From positions 55,375 to 119,374 of the forward strand of contig NZ_RXFQ01000020.1 of the NCBI RefSeq assembly GCF_003951285.1: a stretch of DNA of 64,000 bases, given 5' to 3'. The stretch's first letter is position 1. Every line of letters starts with the position of its first letter. The translations under genes were made by a program, and so were the position numbers. The stretch is from Variovorax beijingensis (GTDB lineage: Bacteria > Pseudomonadota > Gammaproteobacteria > Burkholderiales > Burkholderiaceae_C). Under the pieces are notes generated by a model that was given only the letters and a program-made list of their open reading frames with translations, was not told the DNA's origin and did no database searches. Below, piece by piece: positions 27,685 to 35,619 of this stretch.

Positions 27685-29748
27685 ATGAAAAACAACAAGA
27701 ACGCCTGTGCACCAGGCGAATTGCGCTACCGGAACCATAGCGCGGCGCGATGGGCCGCGGCGCTCGTGTGCGCCGCCATGGCCATGGCGGCCGCGCCCGC
27801 GGACGCGCAGCTCGCGCGCAAGCCTTCCTACTACCAGCAGCAGAACAGCAACACGTCCGCCCCGGAAGGCGCGCAGCTTCCCGCGCGTCCGGCGGCGCCC
27901 GCGTCGCTGCCGATGCTGCGCAGCCGCGGCGACTTCGACGCCCTGGCCCGCGTCTACGACGCCGGCACGCCGATGCAGCTGGCCCATGTGCTGTTTGCCG
28001 TCGACCGCCGGGCCCGGCCCGTGCGCACCTACTACATCGACACGCCGCGCTACCAGCTGCATGTGCGCTTCGTGCGCGAGACCGGGCTCGCGCCGCGCGC
28101 TGGCAAGCGCGAGATCGACCGCAACTACCTCGTGCCCGATCGCCGCTTCCTGTTCGGCACGCTGAGCTGGCAGCAGAACATCGGCAGCTTCACCTACGAG
28201 TTCTGGGAAGGCGACCGGCTCACCCCCGCGCTGCTGCGCCAGGCCGATGCACAGGTGAAAGCCAGTTTCTTCGCGCCCGTGAAGTTCAAGACCAACTCGA
28301 CGCTGCACGAACGCGGCGCGACCGAGGCGGGCATCGACTTCGTCAGCCAGGAGGCGTTGATCCGCGAGCAGCCCTACATGCCGATGAATCTGGGCACGGC
28401 CACGGGCCGCGTCCGCATCGTGGACGAGGCCGCCGGCGCGAATGCGTTGAACGCGCTGCTGCCCGGCGACATCGCCGTGCTGCGCCAGGTGCCGATCAGC
28501 CTGCCGCCCGTGGCCGGCGTGCTGACCGAGCGGCCGTCCACCGCGCTGTCGCACGTCAACCTGCTGGCCAAGGGCTGGGGCATTCCCAACGCCTATGTGC
28601 GCGATGCCGCGGCCGTGCTGCGCGAGTACGCGGGGCAGTGGGTGGCGCTCAAGGTGGCCGCGTCGGGCTACCAGGTGCGCCGCCTCACGGCGGAAGAGAT
28701 CGCCGCGCTGCCGCCGCGCGCGGTGCGTGCGGCGGCCACCGGCGCACTGCCAGGCAGCGGCAAGGCCGCGAAGCCGGACCTGCGCGAGACGCGCCTGCTG
28801 CCGCTGGCGTCATTGCGTGCCCGGAACAGCGCGCAATGCGGCGCCAAGGCCGCCAACCTCGGCGCCGTGCTGGCCGCGCGCATCCCGGGAACCTCCGTGC
28901 CCGACGGCTTCTGCATTCCCTTCGCGCACTACGACCGCTTCGTGCGCGCGAACGGCCTGGCCGAGCGCATCGCCAGCATGCGGCAGCAGCCCGGCTTCGC
29001 GGGCGATCCGCAGGTCCGGCAGAAAGCGCTGGCGCAGTTGCAGGGCGAGATCGTGCAGTGGCCCGTCGATGCGGCCAGCGCGGCAGCGTGGCGGGCCGCA
29101 TGGCAGGCGCAGCTCGGCGGCGGCGGCGTGTTCGTGCGCAGCTCGTCCAACTCCGAAGACCTGCCGGGCTTCAGCGGCGCGGGCCTCTACACCACGGTGC
29201 CCAACGTCAAGACCGGCGACGCGCTCGAACTCGCGGTGAAGAAGGTCTGGGCCTCGGTGTTCAACCCCGAGGCCTGGGAGGCGCGCAGTGCCGCGGGCTT
29301 CGGCGCCGAGTCGGTGCTGATGGGCGTGTTCGTGCAGGCGGCCATCGATTCCACCAACGCCGGCGTGATGATCACGCGCGACCCCTTCGACGCCGGCCAC
29401 CCGCATGTCACCTACATCTCGGCCAAGCGCGGCATCGGCATTCGCGTGGTGGAGGGGCGGCGCGTGGCCGAGCAGGTGATGTATTCGAGCTGGTCCAAGG
29501 CCATCCAGGTGCTCAGCCGCTCGGCCGAAGAGACGGCGCTGCAGCTGGACAAGGACGGCGGCGTGAAGGAGGTGCCGGTGGAGGCCGGCCGCAACGTGCT
29601 GACGGACGAACTGGTGGTGCGCCTTGCAGGCGTTGGCGCTGCCGTGAAGCGCGCTTTCGGCGGCGTCGCCCAGGACATCGAATGGGCCACTGTGGGCGAC
29701 CGCATCGTGCTGCTGCAGGCGCGGCCCTATGTGGAGCGGCGCCGCTGA
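27685..29748 (+). CDS. PEP/pyruvate-binding-domain dikinase, water-dikinase-like, apparently exported
   Basis: A 687-residue protein with two dikinase modules in the order seen in plant glucan water dikinase. A phosphohistidine-like domain has ALSHVNLLAKGWGIPNAYV, with candidate catalytic His290, matching the LSHV motif of water dikinases. A C-terminal ATP-grasp nucleotide-binding domain runs from about residue 375 (CGAKAANLGAVLA, VPDGFCIPF, RSSSNSEDLPGFSGAGLYTT, MITRDPF) to DRIVLLQARPYVE at the end. The N-terminal 270 residues are unrecognised. Residues 1-41 look like a signal peptide with a basic N-region, a hydrophobic core and PADAQ as cleavage site. An ATP-dependent enzyme outside the cytoplasm would be odd. 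It is divergent from the Q-rich envelope protein. Confidence 0.82.
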   Translation: MKNNKNACAPGELRYRNHSAARWAAALVCAAMAMAAAPADAQLARKPSYYQQQNSNTSAPEGAQLPARPAAPASLPMLRSRGDFDALARVYDAGTPMQLAHVLFAVDRRARPVRTYYIDTPRYQLHVRFVRETGLAPRAGKREIDRNYLVPDRRFLFGTLSWQQNIGSFTYEFWEGDRLTPALLRQADAQVKASFFAPVKFKTNSTLHERGATEAGIDFVSQEALIREQPYMPMNLGTATGRVRIVDEAAGANALNALLPGDIAVLRQVPISLPPVAGVLTERPSTALSHVNLLAKGWGIPNAYVRDAAAVLREYAGQWVALKVAASGYQVRRLTAEEIAALPPRAVRAAATGALPGSGKAAKPDLRETRLLPLASLRARNSAQCGAKAANLGAVLAARIPGTSVPDGFCIPFAHYDRFVRANGLAERIASMRQQPGFAGDPQVRQKALAQLQGEIVQWPVDAASAAAWRAAWQAQLGGGGVFVRSSSNSEDLPGFSGAGLYTTVPNVKTGDALELAVKKVWASVFNPEAWEARSAAGFGAESVLMGVFVQAAIDSTNAGVMITRDPFDAGHPHVTYISAKRGIGIRVVEGRRVAEQVMYSSWSKAIQVLSRSAEETALQLDKDGGVKEVPVEAGRNVLTDELVVRLAGVGAAVKRAFGGVAQDIEWATVGDRIVLLQARPYVERRR

Positions 29749-29757
29749 ATCCGCGGG

Positions 29758-31737
29758 CTACTTGTAGAGCAGCTGCGGCAGCCACAGCCCGATCTGCGGC
29801 CAGATGTAGAGCAGCACGATGGCCAGCACCTGGATGCCCATGAAGGGCAACATGCCCAGGAAGATCTGGTTCAGCGTCACGTGCGGCGGGCTCACGCCCT
29901 TCAGGTAGAACGCGGCCATGGCCACCGGCGGCGAAAGGAACGCGGTCTGCAGATTCATTGCCACCAGCAGGCCGAAGAACAGCGGATCGACGCCGAAGTT
30001 GTCGAGCAGCGGAATGAAGATCGGCATGAAGATCACGATGATCTCGGTCCACTCCAGCGGCCAGCCCAGGATGAAGATGATGACCTGGCTGAGCACCAGG
30101 AACTGGACCTTGCTGAGGTTCATGCTCAGCACCCATTCCTCCACCAGCGCCTGGCCGCCGAGCAGCGCGAACGCAGCCGAGAAAATGGCCGAGCCCACGA
30201 ACAGCCAGCACACCATGGCCGAGGTCTTGGCGGTGAGGAACACCGACTCCTTCAGCACGTCCATGGTCAGCCGCCGGTAGGCGGCCGCCAGCAGGAAGCC
30301 GCCGAGCGCGCCCATCGCGGCGGCCTCGGTGGGCGTGGCAAGCCCGAGCACGATGGAGCCGAGCACCGAGACGATCAGCAGCATCAGCGGAAAGAAGGAT
30401 GCGAGCAGCATCTTGAAGATCTCGAGCCGCGCGAAGCTCAGGAACAGGTAGAACAGCGTGGTGATCGCGCCGAACAGCGCGAAGCAGACCCACCACCAGG
30501 TCGGCGCGTCGCGCGTGGTGGCGCCTTCCGTCGCGGCGGCTTCCGGCGTGCCGGCGGACGGTTCTGCGGCAGGGGCCGGCGGTGGTTCGGCTCCGGGCGG
30601 CTCCGCGACGCCGCCGCCTGCCGACGACGACGGCTCGGAGGCCGTGTCGCCGGTGGGCGGTTCCTGCAGGCCCGATGGCTCGGCAGGCGGCTCCTGCAAG
30701 CCGCCGGTGGACGGTGGCTCGGCGAGCCCGCCGCCGGCCCCGGGTGCGGCGCGCGTGGCCGCACCGATCTCCTGGATGTCGTAGACCTCCTCGGCCGCCA
30801 CGTTGGTCGCGGCGCGGTAGCTCGTCAGCGCCAGGAATACGAAGAGCAGGCCGGGCAGGGCGACGATGCCGAGCTGGCGCAGCAGGTGGCCTGTCGGCAC
30901 GTCGGCATTGCGCTTGCCCTTCAGGGCGGCAAGCAGGTTCGGCAGCGCGTGGGACGCCGAGTCGGTGGCCAGCTTCTGCGTAAGCGGCGGCAGGGTCACC
31001 GCGCGGTCGGCGGCGGACAGCGGTGGCGCCCACGCCGGCTTGAGCTTCGCAACGATGATGATGTAGAGCACGTACATGGAAGCCAGCATCACGCCCGGAA
31101 AGAACGCACCCGCATAGAGCTGCACCACCGAGACGCCCGCGGTGGCGCCATAGACGATCAGCAGCACCGAGGGCGGGATCAGGATGCCGAGGCAGCCGCC
31201 GGCCGTGATGGCGCCCGCAGCAATCGGGACGCTGTAGCCGGCGCGCAGCATCGCGGGCAGCGCCAGCAGGCCCATCAGCGTCACCACCGCGCCGACGATG
31301 CCCGTGGCCGTCGCGAAGATGGTGCAGGTGACCAGCGTGGCCACCGCAAGTGCACCGGGCAGCCGCGCCATTGCGAGGTGCAGGCTCTTGAACAGCGTCT
31401 CGATCAGGTTGGCGCGCTCGACCAGGTAGCCCATGAAGACGAACAGCGGCACCGCGATCAGCACGTCGTTGGCCATGGTCTTGTAGGCCGACTGGACCAT
31501 CAGGTCGAGCGTGCGCGTGGTGTCGCGGTTGTAGGCGAACCAGGTGAAGATCATTCCCATGCCCATCAGCGTGAAGGCAGTGGGAAAGCCCAGCATGATC
31601 GCGACCACGACCAGCGACAGCATCAGCAGGCCCAGGTGCCCGTCGGTGATGGTGTCGGCGCGCAGCAGCAGCACCGTGGCGGTGATCACGACCAACGCCA
31701 TGAAGGAGAGGCCGAACCAGAGTTCGCGGCGGATCAT
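29758..31737 (-). CDS. dctM: TRAP transporter large permease with proline-rich insertion
   Basis: A 659-residue DctM-type permease, the ion-coupled channel of a TRAP dicarboxylate-type importer. N-terminal helices show GFPTAFTLMGMGMIF and ANDVLIAVPLFVFMGYL, with the conserved GGCLGILIPPSVLLIVYG; the C-terminal half has LATPTEAAAMGALGG and AFLSPPVAMAAFYLKG. Family members are often about 430 residues. The excess is an insertion near residues 305-415, rich in Pro, Glu and Gly, with five EPP repeats, flanked by hydrophobic segments; such long versions occur in Burkholderiales. The start overlaps the DctQ stop by four bases (ATGA at 31734-31737), implying coupled translation. Confidence 0.92.
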   Translation of the reverse strand: MIRRELWFGLSFMALVVITATVLLLRADTITDGHLGLLMLSLVVVAIMLGFPTAFTLMGMGMIFTWFAYNRDTTRTLDLMVQSAYKTMANDVLIAVPLFVFMGYLVERANLIETLFKSLHLAMARLPGALAVATLVTCTIFATATGIVGAVVTLMGLLALPAMLRAGYSVPIAAGAITAGGCLGILIPPSVLLIVYGATAGVSVVQLYAGAFFPGVMLASMYVLYIIIVAKLKPAWAPPLSAADRAVTLPPLTQKLATDSASHALPNLLAALKGKRNADVPTGHLLRQLGIVALPGLLFVFLALTSYRAATNVAAEEVYDIQEIGAATRAAPGAGGGLAEPPSTGGLQEPPAEPSGLQEPPTGDTASEPSSSAGGGVAEPPGAEPPPAPAAEPSAGTPEAAATEGATTRDAPTWWWVCFALFGAITTLFYLFLSFARLEIFKMLLASFFPLMLLIVSVLGSIVLGLATPTEAAAMGALGGFLLAAAYRRLTMDVLKESVFLTAKTSAMVCWLFVGSAIFSAAFALLGGQALVEEWVLSMNLSKVQFLVLSQVIIFILGWPLEWTEIIVIFMPIFIPLLDNFGVDPLFFGLLVAMNLQTAFLSPPVAMAAFYLKGVSPPHVTLNQIFLGMLPFMGIQVLAIVLLYIWPQIGLWLPQLLYK

Positions 31738-32354
31738 CGCGTGCCCTCCTTGGCGATCACGACGGCATCCAGTGCCTCGATGTCCGCGTCCTTGACGTTG
31801 ACCATCTCCTTGAGCTTGCCGACATCGACTTCCTCGACGTCCTCCTCGCGCAGCGGCCAGGCGCCTGTCTGGATGCACTGGATGCAGCGCACGATCTCGG
31901 CAAAGCCCTGCACCAGCAGGGTGAAGCCGGCGAGCGGAATCACGTACTTGAATGGATAGAGCGGCAGCGGGTCGGCCGAGAAGGTCTGCTCGCGGATCGC
32001 GAGCGATTCGCCGGCGTAGATCCAGCCGGCCCAGGTCAGCGCAACGATGCCGGGCAGGAAGAAGACGATGTAGAGCGTGAGGTCGAAGATGGCCTGCGTG
32101 CGCGGCCGGAAGAAGCCGTAGAGCACGTCGCCGCGCACGTGGCCGTTCTTCGAGAGCGTGTAGGCGCCGGCCGTCATGAACATCGCGCCGTACAGCATGA
32201 TCTGCGCATCGAGCACCCAGGCATGGGGCCTGTTCAGCACATACCGGGAGAACACCTCCCAGCTGATGAGCAGGGTGAGCAACACCGCGCACCACGCAAA
32301 GGTCTTGCCTATCCAGGTCGAGAAACGATCGACGGCCAACAGGAAAGATTGCAT
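31734..32354 (-). CDS. dctQ: TRAP transporter small permease
   Basis: A 206-residue DctQ-type subunit with four predicted membrane helices and the family motif ISWEVFSRYVLNRPHAWVLD near residue 30. GHVRGDVLYGFF follows in the second helix-loop region. A charged tail of about 45 residues (REEDVEEVDVGKLKEM) extends past the usual end. It follows dctP after a 90-bp gap that contains a stem-loop with a T-run, and its stop codon overlaps the start of the large permease gene by four bases. Confidence 0.9.
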   Translation of the reverse strand: MQSFLLAVDRFSTWIGKTFAWCAVLLTLLISWEVFSRYVLNRPHAWVLDAQIMLYGAMFMTAGAYTLSKNGHVRGDVLYGFFRPRTQAIFDLTLYIVFFLPGIVALTWAGWIYAGESLAIREQTFSADPLPLYPFKYVIPLAGFTLLVQGFAEIVRCIQCIQTGAWPLREEDVEEVDVGKLKEMVNVKDADIEALDAVVIAKEGTR

Positions 32355-32400
32355 CGAGAGAAACTCCTTGCTGCGGCCGGCGCAACACGAGACTGGCAGG

Positions 32401-32427
32401 AAAAGAGGGCACCGGCCGGGTGCCCTC
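32401..32427 (-). terminator. Attenuating stem-loop between dctP and dctQ
   Basis: GAGGGCACC (32405-32413) and GGTGCCCTC (32419-32427) are perfect 9-bp arms with a 5-base loop, followed on the minus strand by TTTT (32404-32401). It starts 18 bp after the dctP stop and would let most transcripts end after the receptor gene, leaving less mRNA for the permeases. Confidence 0.7.
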
Positions 32428-32444
32428 GGGTCACCGGGTCGGCG

Positions 32445-33560
32445 TCAGGACTTCTTGGCCTTCGCACCGAAATAGTGGTTGTAGGCCATCTTGAAATCGA
32501 CCGTGTAGTCGTTGTGCCACTGGCCGGCGCGTTCCGCGAAGGCCCGCTGGGAGTCGAGCACCTTCTTGAACATCGGGTTCTCGGCCGCCTTCTTGGCAAC
32601 GGTCTTGTCCCACGATGCCAGCTGCGCGCGCAGGATGGGATCGGGCGTCTTGTAGAACTTGACGCCGGCCTTCTTGAGCTCGATGTAGTCCTGCGAATTG
32701 CGCTCGATGGCCTTCCAGCTCATGTCGGCGCTGGCCGCCTGCACCGCATAGTCGATGATCGACTTGAGCTCGGCCGGCAGCGCCGCAAGCTTGCCCTTGT
32801 TGAAGAGAATCTCGAACTGTTCGCCCGACTGGTGGAAGCTCTGCAGCATGCAGTTCTTGGCCACGTCGGGAAAGCCCAGCACGCGGTCGCTCGAGGCGTT
32901 GTTGAACTCGGCCGCATCGATCAGCCCGCGGTCCAGCGCCGGCACGATCTCCCCGCCCGGCAGCGGGTTCACGGCCGTACCCATGTCGGTGAACACATCG
33001 ACCGCCAGGCCCACGGTGCGGAACTTCAGGCCCTTCATGTCTTCCACGCGGGCCACCGGCTTCTTGAACCAGCCCAGCGGCTGCGTGGGCATGGGGCCAT
33101 AGAGGTAGGACACCACGTCCAGGTTCAGGCTCTTGTAGATTTCCTCGATCAGCGCCTTGCCGCCGCCGTAGTTGTGCCAGGCCAGCACCATGTTGGCGTC
33201 CATGCCGAAGCCGGGCCCCGAGCCCCAGAGCGCAAGCGCCGAGTTCTTGCCGTACCAGTAGGCCACCACGCCATGGCCGCCATCGAGCGTGCCCTTGGCA
33301 ACCGCGTCGAGCAGCTGGAACGCGGGCACGACCGAGCCCGCGGGCAAGACCTCGATCTTCAGGCGGCTGCCCGCCATGTCGTTGACCTTCTTCGCGAAGT
33401 CCTGCGCATATTCGTGGAAGATGTCCTTGGCCGGCCAGGTGCTCTGGAAGCGCAGCGAGGTGGTCTGGGCCATGCTGACCATCGGCGCCGACATGGCGCC
33501 AGCGGCCACGGCGGCACCCTTCAGGAGGTTGCGGCGGCGGGGCGATTTGCTGTCTGTCAT
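32445..33560 (-). CDS. dctP: TRAP transporter periplasmic receptor (DctP family)
   Basis: A 371-residue TRAP solute receptor. A twin-arginine-like signal (SPRRRNLLKGAAVAAGAM) ends near VSMAQTT. The mature protein has LRFQSTWPAKDIFHEYAQDF and the MKGLKFRTVGLAVDVFTDMG segment, whose Arg is the conserved carboxylate-binding residue of DctP receptors. This subgroup (PALDRGLIDAAEFNN, HQSGEQFEILFNK) is close to receptors for 2-oxoacids and other monocarboxylates (TakP-like), so a monocarboxylate ligand is reasonable but not certain. The ATG at 33560 (MTDSK) is preferred over the ATG 15 bases earlier because of the purine-rich stretch before it. Confidence 0.9.
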   Translation of the reverse strand: MTDSKSPRRRNLLKGAAVAAGAMSAPMVSMAQTTSLRFQSTWPAKDIFHEYAQDFAKKVNDMAGSRLKIEVLPAGSVVPAFQLLDAVAKGTLDGGHGVVAYWYGKNSALALWGSGPGFGMDANMVLAWHNYGGGKALIEEIYKSLNLDVVSYLYGPMPTQPLGWFKKPVARVEDMKGLKFRTVGLAVDVFTDMGTAVNPLPGGEIVPALDRGLIDAAEFNNASSDRVLGFPDVAKNCMLQSFHQSGEQFEILFNKGKLAALPAELKSIIDYAVQAASADMSWKAIERNSQDYIELKKAGVKFYKTPDPILRAQLASWDKTVAKKAAENPMFKKVLDSQRAFAERAGQWHNDYTVDFKMAYNHYFGAKAKKS

Positions 33561-33672
33561 CTTGTCTCTCTCCATACAATTTCTGACCGAAGAAACCCTG
33601 CCCGCCTTCTTGGCGTGATGTTCGGCAGGCCCACACGCATCTTTGGCGCGCTGGAATATGTGACAAACAGGG

Positions 33673-33692
33673 TTTTCACGAACTGGTGAAAA
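33673..33692. promoter_or_regulatory. Palindrome between dctP and rhodanese genes
   Basis: TTTTCAC (33673-33679) and GTGAAAA (33686-33692) are perfect arms around 6 bases, about 113 bp upstream of dctP and 87 bp upstream of the rhodanese gene. Its AT-rich arms stand out in this GC-rich genome, so a regulator site is plausible. No regulator gene adjoins it. Confidence 0.4.
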
Positions 33693-33779
33693 ATTCCGTC
33701 ATCCGGCGAGGACGCCGAACAACGTAAAGACGGCCATTGCCAGTGAAGTAACCCTATCGATTGGAAGGAATGAACAGAG

Positions 33780-34193
33780 ATGACTGAACCCATTGGGGAA
33801 AAGGGCTATGCGGGCGACGTGACGCCCGAGCAGGCCGCGCAGTGGATGGCCAGCGGCGAGGCTGTGCTGGTCGACGTGCGCACCGACGCCGAGCGCGAAT
33901 GGGTCGGCTACGTGCCCGGTGCCGTGCCGCTGGCCTGGAAGCAATGGCCCGGCATGACGCTCAACCCGGCCTTCGACGGCGGCATCCGCGCCGCGGGCGA
34001 GGACGGCAACAAGAAAGTGGTGCTGCTGTGCCGCAGCGGCGTGCGCTCCATCGCCGCCGCCCGGCGCGCCACCGAACTGGGGCTGAAGGCCTACAACATT
34101 CTCGAAGGCTTCGAGGGCGATGCCGACGAGAGCGGCCACCGCGGGCAGATCGGCGGCTGGCGCAAGCGCGGGCTGCCCTGGAAGCAGAACTGA
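33780..34193 (+). CDS. Single-domain rhodanese-like protein
   Basis: A 137-residue rhodanese-fold protein. Cys84 in LLCRSGVRS is the active-site persulfide cysteine, with the six-residue loop typical of sulfurtransferases, and LVDVRTDAEREWVGYVPGA is the conserved N-terminal motif. AAGGA precedes the ATG. It likely moves sulfane sulfur in the cytoplasm; the acceptor is unknown. It stands alone, divergent from dctP, and ends at a symmetrical terminator shared with the convergent lysM gene. Confidence 0.9.
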   Translation: MTEPIGEKGYAGDVTPEQAAQWMASGEAVLVDVRTDAEREWVGYVPGAVPLAWKQWPGMTLNPAFDGGIRAAGEDGNKKVVLLCRSGVRSIAAARRATELGLKAYNILEGFEGDADESGHRGQIGGWRKRGLPWKQN

Positions 34194-34196
34194 ACA

Positions 34197-34228
34197 AAAA
34201 AAAGCCCACCGAAACCAGTGGGCCTTTT
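34197..34228. terminator. Bidirectional terminator between rhodanese and lysM genes
   Basis: GCCCAC (34204-34209) pairs with GTGGGC (34218-34223). A T-run follows on the plus strand and an A-run precedes it, giving a T-run on the minus strand. It serves both convergent genes. Confidence 0.85.
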
Positions 34229-34252
34229 CGTTGCAGCCGCGAGCGGATCAGC

Positions 34253-34714
34253 TCACAGCACCGGGATGCGCAGCTTCTGCCCCGGATAGATCTTGTCCGG
34301 ATGGCTCAGCATCGGCTTGTTCGCCTCGAAGATCGCGTTGTACTTGTTGGCGTCGCCGTAGTACTTCTTGGAGATGGCCGACAGCGTGTCGCCCTTCACC
34401 ACGTCGTGGTACTGCGCCGGCGGGGCGGGCGGGGCGACCAGGTTGTTGTCGACGCTCGTCACGTTGGCCACGTTGCCCGCGGCAAGCGCGGCTTTTTCGC
34501 TGGCTTCCTGCGAAGGCGCCTGGCCGGCCAGGGTCACCACGCCGCTGCTCGCGGTGTAGGTCACTTCCAGGCCCGTGAGACCGAGATTCTGCGTCTCGAT
34601 GTAGGTCTTGATGGCTGCCGCGGCCTTGGTGTTGGCGTCCGGCTCGGCCGCCTGCGCCGACGATCCGCCGAACAGCTTCTCGCCGGCTTCCTTGATGAAA
34701 CTAAGCAAACCCAT
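34253..34714 (-). CDS. lysM: BON and LysM domain protein (Kbp/YgaU-like)
   Basis: A 153-residue protein with an N-terminal BON domain (residues 30-85, AIKTYIETQNLGLTGLEVTY and VTSVDNNLV) and a C-terminal LysM domain (residues 103-152, YHDVVKGDTLSAISKKYYGD ending in YPGQKLRIPVL). The layout equals that of Escherichia coli YgaU/Kbp, a potassium-binding stress protein. There is no signal peptide: the start MGLLSFIKEAGEKLFG is amphipathic, also as in YgaU. The ATG at 34714 has GGAG upstream. It ends in a terminator shared with the rhodanese gene. Confidence 0.92.
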   Translation of the reverse strand: MGLLSFIKEAGEKLFGGSSAQAAEPDANTKAAAAIKTYIETQNLGLTGLEVTYTASSGVVTLAGQAPSQEASEKAALAAGNVANVTSVDNNLVAPPAPPAQYHDVVKGDTLSAISKKYYGDANKYNAIFEANKPMLSHPDKIYPGQKLRIPVL

Positions 34715-34848
34715 GGTTCTCTCCTTGCGCCTTGGTTGAGGGGAATCGCGAATGTAGCGGCGAAACCGGGCGCGGGCGCGTAGGTCCGCGCCGCGTGTGT
34801 CAACGATGCGCCAGCATCGATAACAACAAAGTCGCAATAATCCCGCCC

Positions 34849-35619
34849 ATGGCATCCCCCTTCCTCGCGATCGACATCGGCAATACCCGCCTCAAATGGG
34901 CGCTCTACGATGCGGCGCATCCGGGGGCCGCGCTGCAGGCGCATGGCGCGGAGTTCCTCGACCACATCGAGCGGCTGGCCGACGGCCCCTGGGCCGACCT
35001 GCCCGCGCCCGGCGCCATGCTGGGCTGCGTGGTGGCCGGCGACGCGGTGCGCCGCCGCGCCGAGGAGCAGATCGTCGAGCGCTTCGATTGCGCGCCGCGC
35101 TGGGTGGTGTCGAGTGCGGCCGAGGCCGGCATCGTCAATGGCTACGACCATCCGACGCGGCTGGGCGCCGACCGCTGGGTGGCGATGATCGGCGCGCGCC
35201 ACCGGATGCTGGACGCGGGGCCGGCGCGGCCGATGGTGGTGGTGATGATCGGCACCGCGGTGACGGTCGAGGCCATCGATGCCGGCGGCAAGTTCCTGGG
35301 CGGGCTGATCCTGCCGGGCCACGGCATCATGCTGCGCGCGCTGGAGTCGGGCACGGCGGGCCTGCACGTGCCGACCGGCGAGGTTCGCGAATTCCCCACC
35401 AACACCAGCGACGCGCTCACCAGCGGGGGTACCTATGCCATCGCGGGCGCGGTCGAGCGCATGGTGCAGCACGTGCGCTCGCACTGCGGCGCCGAGCCCG
35501 CCTGCTACATGACCGGCGGCGCGGGCTGGAAGATGGCGCCCGTGATGAACGGGGATTTCGAACTGGTCGAAAGCCTGATCATGGACGGGCTGCTGGTGAT
35601 CGCCCAGGCACGGGGCTGA
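34849..35619 (+). CDS. coaX: Type III pantothenate kinase
   Basis: A 256-residue pantothenate kinase of the CoaX class, phosphorylating pantothenate in the first step of coenzyme A synthesis. The N-terminal phosphate loop is FLAIDIGNTRLKWALYD, the substrate-binding motif is LGADRWVAMIGAR, and the second phosphate-binding motif is MIGTAVTVEAI followed by GGLILPGHGIMLRAL. Length is typical. No clear ribosome site precedes the ATG at 34849. In many betaproteobacteria coaX follows birA; here no birA is adjacent. Its last 41 bp overlap the convergent serine hydrolase gene. Confidence 0.95.
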   Translation: MASPFLAIDIGNTRLKWALYDAAHPGAALQAHGAEFLDHIERLADGPWADLPAPGAMLGCVVAGDAVRRRAEEQIVERFDCAPRWVVSSAAEAGIVNGYDHPTRLGADRWVAMIGARHRMLDAGPARPMVVVMIGTAVTVEAIDAGGKFLGGLILPGHGIMLRALESGTAGLHVPTGEVREFPTNTSDALTSGGTYAIAGAVERMVQHVRSHCGAEPACYMTGGAGWKMAPVMNGDFELVESLIMDGLLVIAQARG

